DNA from: Christensenella sp. UBA1685
Lineage (GTDB): Bacteria > Bacillota > Clostridia > Christensenellales > CAG-138
Direction of reading: 5' to 3'
Assembly: GCA_002320595.1 (NCBI GenBank)
Contig: DCKB01000059.1
Coordinates: 1-64,000, forward strand
Length of the DNA stretch: 64,000 nucleotides
Translations under genes and position numbers: made by a program
In this document: positions 49,300-58,837 of the stretch, one piece after another
How positions within the stretch are numbered: position 1 is the first letter of the stretch
Layout of the letters: each line of letters begins with the position of its first letter
Notes under the pieces: model-generated
The model's input: the letters and a program-made list of their open reading frames with translations, nothing else
Database searches by the model: none
Told to the model about the DNA's origin: nothing

Positions 49300-51090
49300 T
49301 CAGATGGCCCTTGTATAGCCCGCAAGCCATACCCGCTCATCCGCATCAAGATGCGGGGCGAGCGTTTCATACACCAGCGCGTGGTAAGCGTTAAGCCGCG
49401 TCCGGTCGATTTCGCTGAGAAGCGACGGCTCCACCGCGTCCAGGTCGATGGGCACGAGCGTGAGCGGCTCGAAATACAGGAATTGGCCGAACGCATTCTT
49501 TTCACCCTTGCGGCAAACGAGCTCGTTCTCAAGGCGGATGCCGTGCTTGCCCGCAATGTATACGCCCGGCTCATCGGTGGTGACCATTCCCTCCTCCAGC
49601 ACGGCGGAATCCGAGGGGTTCTGCCAGCGGAAGCTGTTCGGCCCTTCGTGCACGTTGAGGAGATACCCCACGCCATGGCCGGTGCCGTGCTTGTAATCAA
49701 GCCCCTGTTCCCAGAACGGCGCGCGCGCAAGCACGTCGAGATTCGCGCCGCGCACACCGGAAAGGAAGCGCGCCGCGGCAAGGTTCAGCATGCTGCGGAG
49801 CACCGTCGCAAAGTGCAGCTTTTCTTCTTCGGTAAGCGGCCCGAGCGCGAACGTGCGCGTGATGTCCGTGGTGCCTTCATAATACTGCCCGCCGGAATCG
49901 ACAAGCAGCAGGCCGCGTGGCGCAAGGGGCACATCGCTTTCCGGCGTTGCCGCATAGTGGACGATTGCCCCATGCGGCCCATAGCCGCAGATGGTGTCAA
50001 AGCTCAGGCCGAGGTTGCCCTCCTGCGCGCGGCGGAGCGACTCGAGATAGTCCGATGCGCTGATCTCCGTCATGGGGATTTTCCCGATGTTTTCTTTCAG
50101 GTACCGCATGAACCGCACCATGGCCACCGCATCCTTGATGTGTGCGCGGCGGAGGTTTTCAAGCTCGGCCGCGTTCTTCACAGCCTTCCTGTACACGGTG
50201 GGGTTTTCCGCGTCCACAAGCGATGCGCCCGCATCCACAAGGCGGGCATACAGCGCATAGTTTATGCGGGGTTCGGAAAGCAGCACCTTCGTGCCTGCGC
50301 CGTAGTGTGCAACGAAATCATAAACGCCGCCATACGGCAAAATTTCCGTATTGAGGGAGGCAAGGTGCGCACGCACAGCTTCCGGCAGCTTTCCTTCGTC
50401 TGCAAAAAGATACGCTTTTTCCGGTTCGATGACCGCATACGCCAAAAGAACCGGGTTATACGCCACATCATCCCCGCGAAGGTTGAACAGCCACGCGATG
50501 TCATCGAGCGAGGCAAGCACATGTGCGGTTGCGGCATGCTCCGCCATCACTGCACGCACGGCGGCGAGCTTCTCCCCCGCCTCCTGTCCGGCATATTTTG
50601 TGTCCAACACCCAGGCGGGCCGGTCGGAAAGCGGCGGGCGGTCCGCCCAGATCTCCCCCACAAGGTCGCGCCCCGGCGCAAGTGTGACCTTCCTTTGGGC
50701 AAGCTCCTTTTTGAAGCTGAGGCCGGTCGCCGCAGGCACGGTGCGCCCGTCCATGCCGAGCACGCCGCCTTGCGGCAGCTTCCCTTTCAGGTATTCAAGG
50801 ATGGTGGGAACGCCTTCCTCGCCGGATTTTTGCAGTGTGATGGACGTGCCGCAAAGCTGCTGTTCGCCCTGAAGGAAATATCTTCCATCCACCCAAAGCG
50901 CGGCTTCGTGCTCCAGCACAACGAGCGTGCCGGCCGAGCCTGTGAAGCCGGACATGTATGCGCGCGCCTTGAAATGCGCGCCCACATATTCAGAAAGGTG
51001 GAAATCATCCGTGGGGATATAATACCCCGCATACCCCGCTTCGCGCATCTTTGCGCGCAGGGCCGCAAGGCGTTGCTCAATCGTCTGCAT
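49300..51090 (-). CDS. Xaa-Pro aminopeptidase (family M24B)
   Basis: Removes N-terminal residues next to proline. The 596-residue product has the long form of the family: two creatinase-like N-terminal domains (about 1-300), a pita-bread catalytic domain and a C-terminal extension. Metal ligands can be seen as Asp in LLVDSGGQYYEGTTDITRT, His in GTGHGVG, and two Glu in VTTDEPGVYI and IRLENELV. The ATG follows AAAGGAG. It opens a run of peptidase genes on the minus strand. Confidence 0.94.
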   Translation of the reverse strand: MQTIEQRLAALRAKMREAGYAGYYIPTDDFHLSEYVGAHFKARAYMSGFTGSAGTLVVLEHEAALWVDGRYFLQGEQQLCGTSITLQKSGEEGVPTILEYLKGKLPQGGVLGMDGRTVPAATGLSFKKELAQRKVTLAPGRDLVGEIWADRPPLSDRPAWVLDTKYAGQEAGEKLAAVRAVMAEHAATAHVLASLDDIAWLFNLRGDDVAYNPVLLAYAVIEPEKAYLFADEGKLPEAVRAHLASLNTEILPYGGVYDFVAHYGAGTKVLLSEPRINYALYARLVDAGASLVDAENPTVYRKAVKNAAELENLRRAHIKDAVAMVRFMRYLKENIGKIPMTEISASDYLESLRRAQEGNLGLSFDTICGYGPHGAIVHYAATPESDVPLAPRGLLLVDSGGQYYEGTTDITRTFALGPLTEEEKLHFATVLRSMLNLAAARFLSGVRGANLDVLARAPFWEQGLDYKHGTGHGVGYLLNVHEGPNSFRWQNPSDSAVLEEGMVTTDEPGVYIAGKHGIRLENELVCRKGEKNAFGQFLYFEPLTLVPIDLDAVEPSLLSEIDRTRLNAYHALVYETLAPHLDADERVWLAGYTRAI

Positions 51091-51120
51091 GAATGCTCCT
51101 TTCTTATTTTGGTTTTGTCA

Positions 51121-51255
51121 GGAAAAACTTTCAGTCCGCTTGCGCGGACAGCTCCTTTGCCAAAGAAGCCTTTTGGGTTACCGCTTTCCTTTAAGCCCTC
51201 TTTTTGAAAGGGGATGGCAGCGGCGAAGCCGCTGACGGGGTGATTGCCGAATCAG
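51121..51255 (-). repeat. dispersed repeat family A, copy 4 (partial, inverted)
   Basis: Read on the minus strand it matches 39262-39380: a CGGCAATC block, a GTCAGCGG/CCGCTG hairpin, CCCCTTTC with a matching AAAGAGGG, CCCAAAAGG and AAAGGAGCTGTC. The interval 51256-51341 also contains a GGGGCAATCATCGATTGCCC hairpin (51289-51308). Confidence 0.7.
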
Positions 51256-51341
51256 CGCAATCTTTCATTCCCTCGCTTGCGATGCAGGGGCAATCATCGA
51301 TTGCCCCTGCATGATGAAATGCAATGTTTGTCCTGCCGGCT

Positions 51342-52346
51342 TTAGCGATGCGGCAGCTCCTGCTTCGCCACAGCGGCGCAGACGAGCTGCACGGCGGCTT
51401 CATAATCGCCCATGTCCGCGGTTTCCACGGGGGAGTGGATATAGCGTGTGGGGATGGAGATGCAGCCGGAAAGGATGCCGCCGCGCGTGCGCTGCACCGC
51501 GCCGGTGTCCGTGCCGCCCGCACGCAGCACTTCGGGCTGCCAGCGGATGTTCTTCTCGTCCGCCGCTTCCACAAGGAACGCGCGCACCACCGGAGGCACG
51601 ATGACGGAAGAATCCATCACCTTCACCGTTGCGCCCGCGCCGAGCTTTACGCTCATGCGGCCGCACTTGGGCGTGTCGCCCGTGCCGGTCACATCCAGGC
51701 TGATGTTCAGGTCGGGCTCGATGGCATAGGCCGCCGCACCCGCGCCGCGCAGGCCGACTTCCTCCTGCACGGTGAACACCGCGTAAACATCGTGCACGTT
51801 CTGCATCGTGCGGAAGGCTTCCACCACCGCCGCGCAGGCGATGCGGTCGTCAAGCGCGCCCGAGGAAACGCGGCTGCCCATTTCAACAAAGTTCGTTACA
51901 TACACCGCAACATCGCCGATCTGCACCTTTGCCTCGGCCTCTTCGCGCGTCGTTGCGCCGATGTCCACAAACAGCTCCGGCATGGTTGCATCCTTTGCGC
52001 CATGCTTTTCGGTTTCAAAATAGGTCACGCCGTGCGTGCCGTTTTCAAACTGAACCTCGCGTGCTAAGGAAACGACGGGGTTCACGCCGCCTACGTTCGA
52101 CACGCGCAGGAAGCCTTTTTCGTCGATGTCCACAACGATGAGGCCGATCTGATCCATGTGCGCGCTGAGCATAACCTTTTTGCCGGAAGTTCCCTTCTTC
52201 ACGGCGATCAGGTTGCCGAGCGTGTCGTTGTATACCTCGTCCGCAAACGGCTCCACATAGCTGCGGATTACGTCGCTGACCGTCTGCTCCCGGCCGGAGG
52301 GGCCGTATGCCGCCAAAATGCTTTTGAGCATATCCTTATCAAACAT
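51342..52346 (-). CDS. M42 family metallopeptidase (first of three)
   Basis: A 334-residue aminopeptidase of the FrvX/YsdC/TET type, which forms large dodecameric shells. Dinuclear-zinc residues are visible: His in LSAHMDQIG, Asp in GALDDRIA, the Glu-Glu pair in FTVQEEVGLRG, Asp in SLDVTGTGD and the final His in RYIHSPVE. The start at 52346 has GAGGTG upstream. The stop of the next peptidase gene lies only 2 bp before its start on the message, so they are coupled. The preferred residue is unknown. Confidence 0.95.
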   Translation of the reverse strand: MFDKDMLKSILAAYGPSGREQTVSDVIRSYVEPFADEVYNDTLGNLIAVKKGTSGKKVMLSAHMDQIGLIVVDIDEKGFLRVSNVGGVNPVVSLAREVQFENGTHGVTYFETEKHGAKDATMPELFVDIGATTREEAEAKVQIGDVAVYVTNFVEMGSRVSSGALDDRIACAAVVEAFRTMQNVHDVYAVFTVQEEVGLRGAGAAAYAIEPDLNISLDVTGTGDTPKCGRMSVKLGAGATVKVMDSSVIVPPVVRAFLVEAADEKNIRWQPEVLRAGGTDTGAVQRTRGGILSGCISIPTRYIHSPVETADMGDYEAAVQLVCAAVAKQELPHR

Positions 52347-52347
52347 A

Positions 52348-53367
52348 TTACAACACCTCATCGAATTTTTTGGTCTTCAGGAAGGAATCCGCGAGCTTGT
52401 ATGCGTTTTCAAAATCGCGGATGGAAGCGACGCTGCTCGGGGAATGGATGTAACGGCAGGGAACGGAAATACCGCCCGCGATGCAGCCGGAAAGCGCCTT
52501 GTGGATTGCGCCCGCGTCCGTACCGCCGCGCGTACCCTGGCGGATCTGGAAGGGAATGCCGGCCTCCTCAGCCGTGCGCTTGAGCGCCTCAAACATCTTC
52601 GGCCTGACGATGGTGCCACCGTCCATAAAGGAGATCGCGGGGCCTGCGCCGACCTTGGTCACATGCTGATGGCCTTCGGCCTCCGGCATGTCGTTGGCAG
52701 TCGTGCCTTCAAGGATCAGCGCAACTTCCGGCTTCACGTTGTAAACCGCCGCCTGTGCGCCGCGCAGGCCAAGCTCCTCCTGCACGGTGAACACGGCATA
52801 AAAATCGCAATCATAGCTGTTTTTCAGCAGCTCCAGCGCAATTGCACAACCCACGCGGTCGTCGAGCGCCTTCGCTTTCATTTTATCCTCGCCGTAGCGC
52901 TCCCATTTCGTTGTGAAGGAAACGTAATCGCCGGGGTTCACATATTTGAGCGCGTCGGCCTTGTCCTTCGCGCCGATGTCAATGAACAGCTCGTTGTGGC
53001 CGAGCACATGGGAAAATTCCTCCCTGGATTGCAGATGGATGGCCTTTGAGCCGATCACGCCGGGCACCTCATCCGGGCCGATGACCACGCGCTTTGATAC
53101 CACAACGCGCGGGTCGATGCCGCCCGCCTGGTATGCAAGCAGGCCGTTGTCCATGGCGCCCCAAACGATCATGCCGACCTCGTCCATGTGGGCGCAGGCC
53201 ATCACGCGGCGGCCTTCCCCCTTCTTGTGGGCGTACAGGTTGCCCATGGCGTCAACCCAAACTTCATCGGCATATTCCTTTGCGATATCGCGGATATAGC
53301 GGCGCACGCGGCCTTCGTCGCCCGATACGCCGTTGAGGTTGCAGAGTGCCTCTAATCGTCCAAGCAT
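52348..53367 (-). CDS. M42 family metallopeptidase (second of three)
   Basis: A 339-residue paralog of its neighbours with the same catalytic pattern: ACAHMDEVGM, KALDDRVGCA, FTVQEELGLRGA and a C-terminal RYIHSPSS. It carries an insert with a KWERYGEDKMKAK segment before the DDR motif that the first paralog lacks. The start at 53367 follows GGGAGGAA and lies inside the end of the third paralog gene (16 bp overlap). Confidence 0.95.
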   Translation of the reverse strand: MLGRLEALCNLNGVSGDEGRVRRYIRDIAKEYADEVWVDAMGNLYAHKKGEGRRVMACAHMDEVGMIVWGAMDNGLLAYQAGGIDPRVVVSKRVVIGPDEVPGVIGSKAIHLQSREEFSHVLGHNELFIDIGAKDKADALKYVNPGDYVSFTTKWERYGEDKMKAKALDDRVGCAIALELLKNSYDCDFYAVFTVQEELGLRGAQAAVYNVKPEVALILEGTTANDMPEAEGHQHVTKVGAGPAISFMDGGTIVRPKMFEALKRTAEEAGIPFQIRQGTRGGTDAGAIHKALSGCIAGGISVPCRYIHSPSSVASIRDFENAYKLADSFLKTKKFDEVL

Positions 53368-54401
53368 AGCGTTTCCTCCCAATCCGCGCCGATGTTCGCG
53401 GCAACGCCCGCGATCACCTTTGCGCAGTTTTTCAGCGTATCAAGCGAGATGCATTCAACGCTCGTGTGCATATAACGAAGCGGCAGGGAAATCAGCCCCG
53501 TGGGGATACCGCCGCGCTCCACCTGCAGCGCCCAGGCGTCCGTGCCCGTGTGCGCAATGCAGACGTCCGTTTCCCAGGGAAGGTTTTGCTCCGTGGCGGA
53601 CGCCTTGATCTTCTCGAACATTTTGGGGTGGATGTTGCCGCCGCGGCAGACCGATACCTTGTCGAATTCAACATAATCCGTGGGCTTTGCGCCGGGCTGC
53701 GGGGCATGGCAAACGTCCATTGCAATGGCCATAGCAGGATGGATATTGTAGCCGCCGGCCTTTGCGCCGCCGCCTGCGGATTCCTCCTGCACGGAGGCAC
53801 AGAACACCACATTGCAGTGGAGCTTGTAGTTTTTAAGGATGTCCATCGCCTCCAGCATGCAGACGATGCAGGCGCGGTCATCGAAGGTTTTGCCCGCGAT
53901 GAAGTTGTTCTTGAGCTTCATGGGCGGGAACGGGGCAAAGGTGACGTTGTCGCCCACCTGCACAAGCTCACGCACGCGCTCCACCGGGAGCCCGGTGTCG
54001 CACACAAGGTCGTCGATCTTGTATGCCTTATCCTTGTCGTCCGCGTTCTGCAAATGCGGCGGGAGCGCTCCCACCACGGCGGGGAGGATTTCGCGGCCGA
54101 ACACGCGCACCTCGGAACCGGGCAGCACGCGCGGGTCGACGCCCGCAACCGAGCGCAGGCGCAGCATGCCGTTTTCCTCAATGTCCGTGACCATCATGCC
54201 GACCTCGTCCATGTGCGCCATGACGAGCAGCGTCGGGCCGTCCGGGTTGCCGATGCGGCCGTAGGTGTTGCCCATCGCGTCGATCCAGACGTCGTCGGTA
54301 TGGGCGCGGAAATATCCTTGCACGGCGCGGGACACGGCGGCTTCGTTGCCCGTCACGCCCGGGAGCGTCGTGAGATCGGATATTGCCTTAAAAATATCCA
54401 T
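53352..54401 (-). CDS. M42 family metallopeptidase (third of three)
   Basis: A 349-residue M42 protein, the first to be translated of the three. It has VMAHMDEVGMM, the Asp-Asp-Arg of GKTFDDRAC, SVQEESAGGGA where the others have EE(V/L)GLRG, MDVCHAP for the second-shell Asp, and RYMHTSVE at the C-terminus. The change after the Glu-Glu pair suggests a different specificity. Three coupled paralogs could form mixed shells or a set with complementary specificities. Confidence 0.94.
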   Translation of the reverse strand: MDIFKAISDLTTLPGVTGNEAAVSRAVQGYFRAHTDDVWIDAMGNTYGRIGNPDGPTLLVMAHMDEVGMMVTDIEENGMLRLRSVAGVDPRVLPGSEVRVFGREILPAVVGALPPHLQNADDKDKAYKIDDLVCDTGLPVERVRELVQVGDNVTFAPFPPMKLKNNFIAGKTFDDRACIVCMLEAMDILKNYKLHCNVVFCASVQEESAGGGAKAGGYNIHPAMAIAMDVCHAPQPGAKPTDYVEFDKVSVCRGGNIHPKMFEKIKASATEQNLPWETDVCIAHTGTDAWALQVERGGIPTGLISLPLRYMHTSVECISLDTLKNCAKVIAGVAANIGADWEETLCLDD

Positions 54402-54763
54402 ACGCTTTGTTCTCCTTTTTCTGGATTTTCAAGCGGGCCATGCCCGCAAAGAAGTTGGGTTTATTGGGTGGTATCCGCCTGGATTTAGCTGCTGAATATA
54501 GTATAACACAGCTTTCGGCGCTCCGCAGGGGGGCGAAAAAATATATAACATAACGCTTGGGTATCACCGGTTGGCAAAAACACATACGGTTGTGAAAGGC
54601 GGGCATTGCTGCAGCCGTTCGCCGTAGCGCCACTATGCCCGCCGCCTCAAAACGCAAAGGCGAGGACGGCGTTCTGCCCACCGGGATTGTGCGGGCGCCC
54701 TGCACGGGCTTGGCTGGCGGGGCAGTCCGCCCGCCAAAGGGACGCGGGCGGCGCCCTTATGCC
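54402..54763. other. intergenic region upstream of the M42 operon
   Basis: 362 bp without a supported gene. A minus-strand TATACT lies at 54500-54505, probably the -10 box of the M42 operon, with no good -35. A CCGCCCGC/GCGGGCGG hairpin (54727-54751) lies 12 bp after the dipeptidase stop and has no T-run. Confidence 0.5.
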
Positions 54764-55735
54764 TCAGGCTCCGAAATTGTCCTTCATTACCCGCAGCGCA
54801 TTGCCGTGGGTGATGAGATCCACCTCGCGCGCGGTAAAGGCCTTGCTGAGTCCTTCTTCGATCATCGGCATGCCGGCGCAATCCTTGAACTCCAGCTCGC
54901 AGCCGATGCCGTCGAAGTCGGAGCCAAGCGCGACCGTCTCCACGCCTGCCACATCCGCGATGTGGCGCGCATGGCGCACAAGGTCGGCAACGTGGGTATA
55001 GTGCGCGTCATCCACAAGGAAGTCCGCGGAGAAATTAAGGCCTGTCACGCCGCCTTTGTCCGCAAGGGCGCGGAGCATGTCGTCCGTCAGGTTGCGGTAA
55101 ATGCCGCAGAGCGCCTTGGCATTGGAATGCGAGGCCACGAACGGCTTCTTTGAATACTTCACCAAATCCCAGAAGCCCGCATCCGAAAGGTGGGAGGAAT
55201 CCGCGATGATGCCGAGCTCGTTCATGCGGGCAAGCGCCTCGATGCCGAAGGGCTTGAGCCCTTTCTCCGGTGCGGTTTTGTTCGGGAACCCCAGGCTGTT
55301 TTCGTGGTTCCAGGTGATCGTGATCAGCCGCACGCCCTGTTTGTACATTTCGTCCACGCGCTCGAGCCTGCCTTCAAGCGGCACGCCGTCCTCCACGGTG
55401 AGCATGGCGGACATCTTCCCCGCCGCACGGTTCTTTTCAATGTCCGCGAAGCTCCGCACGGGCGCGATCAGGTCCGTGTTCTTTGCAAGCTCCGCTTCAT
55501 AGCACGCAGCCGTCTTTTTAAAATACTCCCAAGGGCCGATTTCCTCTTTTGTGGCCGCATCGTGCGCCGGGGTCGGGATATAGAGCGCAAAGCATTGCAG
55601 CAGGCTCCCGCCCTCCCGCATCCGGAGCAGATCCAGGTGGCAATCATTGCTGCGGAGGTTTTTCGCGCCGCAGCTGCGGTAAACCTCGCAGGCGAGGGTA
55701 TCGCAGTGCAAATCAACAAAGCGCATGTTGCTCAT
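54764..55735 (-). CDS. membrane dipeptidase (renal dipeptidase family M19)
   Basis: A 323-residue zinc dipeptidase. The N-terminus MRFVDLHCDTLACE carries the His-x-Asp metal motif. The bridging Glu is in LTVEDGVPLEG, the next His in ITWNHENSLG, and IADSSHLSDAGFWD with FVASHSNAKAL supply the remaining histidines. GSDFDGIG near the C-terminus holds the last Asp. No signal peptide is seen, so it acts in the cytoplasm. The start at 55735 follows AAGGA. It follows the amidase gene by 28 bp on the same strand, likely as one transcript. Confidence 0.94.
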   Translation of the reverse strand: MSNMRFVDLHCDTLACEVYRSCGAKNLRSNDCHLDLLRMREGGSLLQCFALYIPTPAHDAATKEEIGPWEYFKKTAACYEAELAKNTDLIAPVRSFADIEKNRAAGKMSAMLTVEDGVPLEGRLERVDEMYKQGVRLITITWNHENSLGFPNKTAPEKGLKPFGIEALARMNELGIIADSSHLSDAGFWDLVKYSKKPFVASHSNAKALCGIYRNLTDDMLRALADKGGVTGLNFSADFLVDDAHYTHVADLVRHARHIADVAGVETVALGSDFDGIGCELEFKDCAGMPMIEEGLSKAFTAREVDLITHGNALRVMKDNFGA

Positions 55736-55763
55736 TTGGGTACGTCCTTTCTTTTGTGTTGTC

Positions 55764-56330
55764 TTATGGATGGAGCGCCGCGCGCACGGCGGCGCGGAAA
55801 TCGTCCATGTTGCGGCCGTGGAACTGCCACCAGTGCTCCGGGTCCATGTGGCCGGAGGCTGTGCCGCGCGCAAAGCCTTCGCGGTGGCTCACGATTTCGT
55901 CCACGGAGATGGTTGGAAATTGGCCGATCAGGAACACGCAAAGCTCCACGGCGTTTTGCCAGATTTGATCGAAGTAGGGCTGTTGTGCCGCAGCATCGTA
56001 ACCCACGATGTCAAATTCCGTCCAATATGCCATATGCGGCGGTTCGCAGATTTCAATGCCGATGTGGTCGTTGTTGTCGCTGCCGCCTGCATGCCAGCCC
56101 CGCATATCCCAGGGCAGGTACTGCATCACGCCCGCATCATCCAAAAAGGCATGAACGCATACCTCGCGGCCGTTCTGCTCGCTTGCAGGCTTGTTCCAAA
56201 GATCGAACCAGTCCGCAGCGCGGATGCCGGGTTCCGCCGTGCTGTGGATGGTGATGCCGCGGGGCACGATCGTGCGGCCCGCCTTGTAACAATCGTTTTC
56301 GGTCATCAGTTTTGTGACGATCTTTACCAT
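55764..56330 (-). CDS. N-acetylmuramoyl-L-alanine amidase (Amidase_2 type)
   Basis: A 188-residue zinc amidase that cuts the sugar-peptide bond of peptidoglycan. Metal and catalytic segments are ITIHSTAEP (His), GWHAGGSDNNDHIGIEICE and MDPEHWW. It resembles the catalytic part of phage endolysins, but no phage genes surround it and there is no signal peptide. It sits before the dipeptidase gene, so a role in recycling or using muropeptides is possible. AGGAGG precedes the ATG at the right distance. Confidence 0.9.
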   Translation of the reverse strand: MVKIVTKLMTENDCYKAGRTIVPRGITIHSTAEPGIRAADWFDLWNKPASEQNGREVCVHAFLDDAGVMQYLPWDMRGWHAGGSDNNDHIGIEICEPPHMAYWTEFDIVGYDAAAQQPYFDQIWQNAVELCVFLIGQFPTISVDEIVSHREGFARGTASGHMDPEHWWQFHGRNMDDFRAAVRAALHP

Positions 56331-56408
56331 GTGCGTTCCTCCTGATTGATGTTTGAGTGGAAATACTTTGCCGCTTCCGAACACCTTTGCGGCGGTTCGG
56401 AGAGGAAT

Positions 56409-57329
56409 TTACTTTTGCGGAGCCTCGTTCTTCCTGGCCTGAAACAGATCCGGCGCAAGCTGTGCAAGCAGGATCGCCGCAAACACGAGCGCGCAGCCGA
56501 GCAGCTCCCGCATCGAAAGCGCCTGCCCGAGCAGCACCCAGCCCGCAAGCACCGCGAACACGCTTTCAAGGCTCATCAGCAGCGAGGCCATGGTTGGGCT
56601 TGTGTTCTTCTGCGCGATGATCTGCAGCGTATAGCCTACACCGGAGGAAAGCACGCCCGCATACAAAATGGGCAGCCATGCGGAAAGGATATCCGGCAGG
56701 CTGGGCTTTTCAAAAAGGAACATGGCCACGGCGCAGAGCAGAGAGCAGGTGAAGAACTGGATGCAGGACATGCGCACGCCGTCCACATATGGGGTGAAGT
56801 GGTCGATCACAAGGATATGGATGGAAAAGCAGAACGCACATGCAAGCACGAGCAGATCGCCCTTGCCGATGGAGAATTCCTCCGTAATGCAAAGAAGATA
56901 CATGCCGACAGCCGCGATGAGCACGCTGATCCACACCGCAAGCGGCACCTTCTTTTTGAGAAAGATGCCGAGGATCGGCACGATGATGATGTAAAGCGCT
57001 GTGATGAAGCCCGCTTTGCCCACTGTGGTATAGCCAATGCCGATCTGCTGGAGCGAGCTTGCCACAAACAGGGCCGCACCGCAGCATACGCCGCCCAAAA
57101 TGAGCTTTTTCTTATCCTGCGGCGGCTTGGGGATGGCAAGGCGCGCATTGCGCCGGTCAAAAAAGAGGATGACGGGCAGAAGCGCTATGCCGCCCACAAG
57201 CGAGCGCACCGCGTTGAATGTGAAAGAGCCTATTTCATTTCCGGCATGTTGGGCGACGAACGCCACGCCCCAGATGAGGGCGGTCAGTACAAGGAGAAGG
57301 TTGCTTTGCAAGCTTTTTTTGTTGTTCAT
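56409..57329 (-). CDS. EamA family (DMT) transporter
   Basis: A 306-residue membrane protein with ten helices in two EamA repeats, expected to export metabolites or amino acids. The first repeat starts NLLLVLTALIWGVAFVAQHA; the second contains the typical YTLQIIAQKNTSPTMASLLM and LESVFAVLAGWVLLGQ segments. Substrate unknown. A ribosome-binding site is weak (AAAGGAAT). It stands between the peptidase cluster and a nucleoside phosphorylase gene. Confidence 0.92.
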   Translation of the reverse strand: MNNKKSLQSNLLLVLTALIWGVAFVAQHAGNEIGSFTFNAVRSLVGGIALLPVILFFDRRNARLAIPKPPQDKKKLILGGVCCGAALFVASSLQQIGIGYTTVGKAGFITALYIIIVPILGIFLKKKVPLAVWISVLIAAVGMYLLCITEEFSIGKGDLLVLACAFCFSIHILVIDHFTPYVDGVRMSCIQFFTCSLLCAVAMFLFEKPSLPDILSAWLPILYAGVLSSGVGYTLQIIAQKNTSPTMASLLMSLESVFAVLAGWVLLGQALSMRELLGCALVFAAILLAQLAPDLFQARKNEAPQK

Positions 57330-57374
57330 GCATTGAGGATTCCTTTTTAAAAATAGGGCGTTTTACAAGAAAGT

Positions 57375-57404
57375 ACGCCGCTTGTATTGTATCACAAGCG
57401 GCGT
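57375..57404 (-). terminator. terminator after the nucleoside phosphorylase gene
   Basis: ACGCCGCTTGT and ACAAGCGGCGT form a perfect 11-bp stem with an 8-base loop; ACTTTCTTG follows on the minus strand. Confidence 0.75.
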
Positions 57405-57436
57405 GTTCCCGCAATTCGGGCAGGGAAAATGAGGCG

Positions 57437-58285
57437 TTAAGAATCGGCGTTTTCCACAAAGCAGGAATGAAGGATTCTCGGGAACACGGCTGCGCGCACG
57501 CGCTTGCGGTAAGCGCGCTCCCCCGCCTCCCGCCCGCCCATGAGCGATTTGTTTTGCAGCGTGTTATCGCTTACGCTGAAGAGCGCAGCCATGCGGTACC
57601 CGGCAAGCTCCGCCGCGCGGAAGGCCGCGGCCGTTTCCATCTCCACAGTGTTGCAGCCAAAAGCGAGGATTTCATCAATGCGGGAAAACTGGGCGAAGAT
57701 CGTATCAATGCTGAAGTTGCGCGCCACATGGAAGCCCACACCCTCCTCCCCTGCGATGCGTTCCGCGGTTCGGATGAGCCGCGCGTTCAGCGCTGCGTCC
57801 GGGCATGCCCGCATCCCGAAGGGATCGTTTTGCGCGAGCGTGCCGGGAAGCAGATAGCGGCTTGTGCCGTCGCCACAGACGGAGGATTCCGGCACGACGA
57901 TGTCGCCAAGGCGCATGGCGGGATCCAGCGCGCCCACAGAGCCGATGAACAGGCATGCTTCGCATGCCGTGAGCCCAAGCGCCAGCGCCACATCCGTGCA
58001 CACGGGCGCGCCGATGTGCGTTTTGATAAACGTGAGCGGCTCGCCCTGCGGGGGCGCCACCTCCCACACCATGGTTTCCGCGTTGGGTACGGGGGAAATG
58101 TATTCCGCCTGCCCGAAACAGGCGGGATCGAACATGGAAGGCTCCCACCAGGGGGCGAGAACGACATGCCGGCGGATGCGCTCCACCGGGACGCCGAGCG
58201 TTTCTTCCACCGCGCCCGCAGGCTCAGCGCCATAGCGGGCCATGCCGTCGAGCAGGGTTTGGTACAGGGGGTGGTGCTGCTTCAT
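57437..58285 (-). CDS. nucleoside phosphorylase family protein (PNP/UDP type)
   Basis: A 282-residue enzyme of the purine nucleoside phosphorylase/uridine phosphorylase fold, which splits nucleosides using phosphate or water. Key segments are ACLFIGSVGALDPAMRLGDI with VVPESSVCGDG, and the ribose-binding EMETAAAFRAAELA near residue 215. The long divergent N-terminus makes the base specificity unclear; uridine phosphorylase-like use is possible. The GNAT gene ends 17 bp before its start on the same strand. Confidence 0.85.
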   Translation of the reverse strand: MKQHHPLYQTLLDGMARYGAEPAGAVEETLGVPVERIRRHVVLAPWWEPSMFDPACFGQAEYISPVPNAETMVWEVAPPQGEPLTFIKTHIGAPVCTDVALALGLTACEACLFIGSVGALDPAMRLGDIVVPESSVCGDGTSRYLLPGTLAQNDPFGMRACPDAALNARLIRTAERIAGEEGVGFHVARNFSIDTIFAQFSRIDEILAFGCNTVEMETAAAFRAAELAGYRMAALFSVSDNTLQNKSLMGGREAGERAYRKRVRAAVFPRILHSCFVENADS

Positions 58286-58302
58286 TGGGAGGCCTCCTTT
58301 TT

Positions 58303-58752
58303 TCAGAGCTTTTTGAACAGCCGCGCGCTCCAGAACTCCATGCCGAGTTCGTCGATGTAAAAATGCAGGATGCGTTTATAAGCTTTTGTTGCGGTGCTAA
58401 GAAAAATATGCGTTATGCCTTCCGCGCGGAGCGTATCCTCCAGATAAGCCATCAACGCGCGGCCAACGCCCCGGCTGCGGTATCCGGGGCGCACGTAAAG
58501 CTCTTCCACTTCAAAATACGGCGTATCGTCCGGAACGACGCTGCGCATGCGCTTGGCAGCTTCGGCTTTGCCGAACAGATAGCCGATGATCTCATCCGCT
58601 TCGCCATAAGCGGCAAAGCAGCGGTTTTCGCGCAGGAACGGCACATCGTCCGCAACGAAGCCATAAGTGCTGTTTTCAGCTTCCCATTCCTTTGAAAGCG
58701 CCGCGATCATGCGAAGCGCTTCCTCCGAATTGACCGGTTTAATGTTCGGCAT
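58303..58752 (-). CDS. GNAT family N-acetyltransferase
   Basis: A 149-residue acetyltransferase. The acetyl-CoA-binding motif is YFEVEELYVRPGYRSRGVGR, with the Q/R-x-x-G-x-G/A loop RSRGVGRA at about residue 101. The start at 58752 is chosen because AAAGGAGGG lies before the ATG. The acceptor is unknown. It precedes the nucleoside phosphorylase gene and may share its message. Confidence 0.9.
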   Translation of the reverse strand: MPNIKPVNSEEALRMIAALSKEWEAENSTYGFVADDVPFLRENRCFAAYGEADEIIGYLFGKAEAAKRMRSVVPDDTPYFEVEELYVRPGYRSRGVGRALMAYLEDTLRAEGITHIFLSTATKAYKRILHFYIDELGMEFWSARLFKKL

Positions 58753-58837
58753 GTTGCCCTCCTTTGTTGGCGAATGGAGCATGATGTGCAGGGGCTTGCA
58801 GACGGCGCTGCCAAACGGCAGGCGGTTCATGCGGGAA

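Noticed and set aside
54601..54763. Possible small gene between the M42 operon and the dipeptidase
   Set aside because: Only GC-rich read-through frames are present, with no start signal or conserved motif.
55764..56330. Endolysin of a prophage
   Set aside because: The amidase resembles phage enzymes, but neighbours are a dipeptidase and transporters, with no holin, structural or integrase genes.
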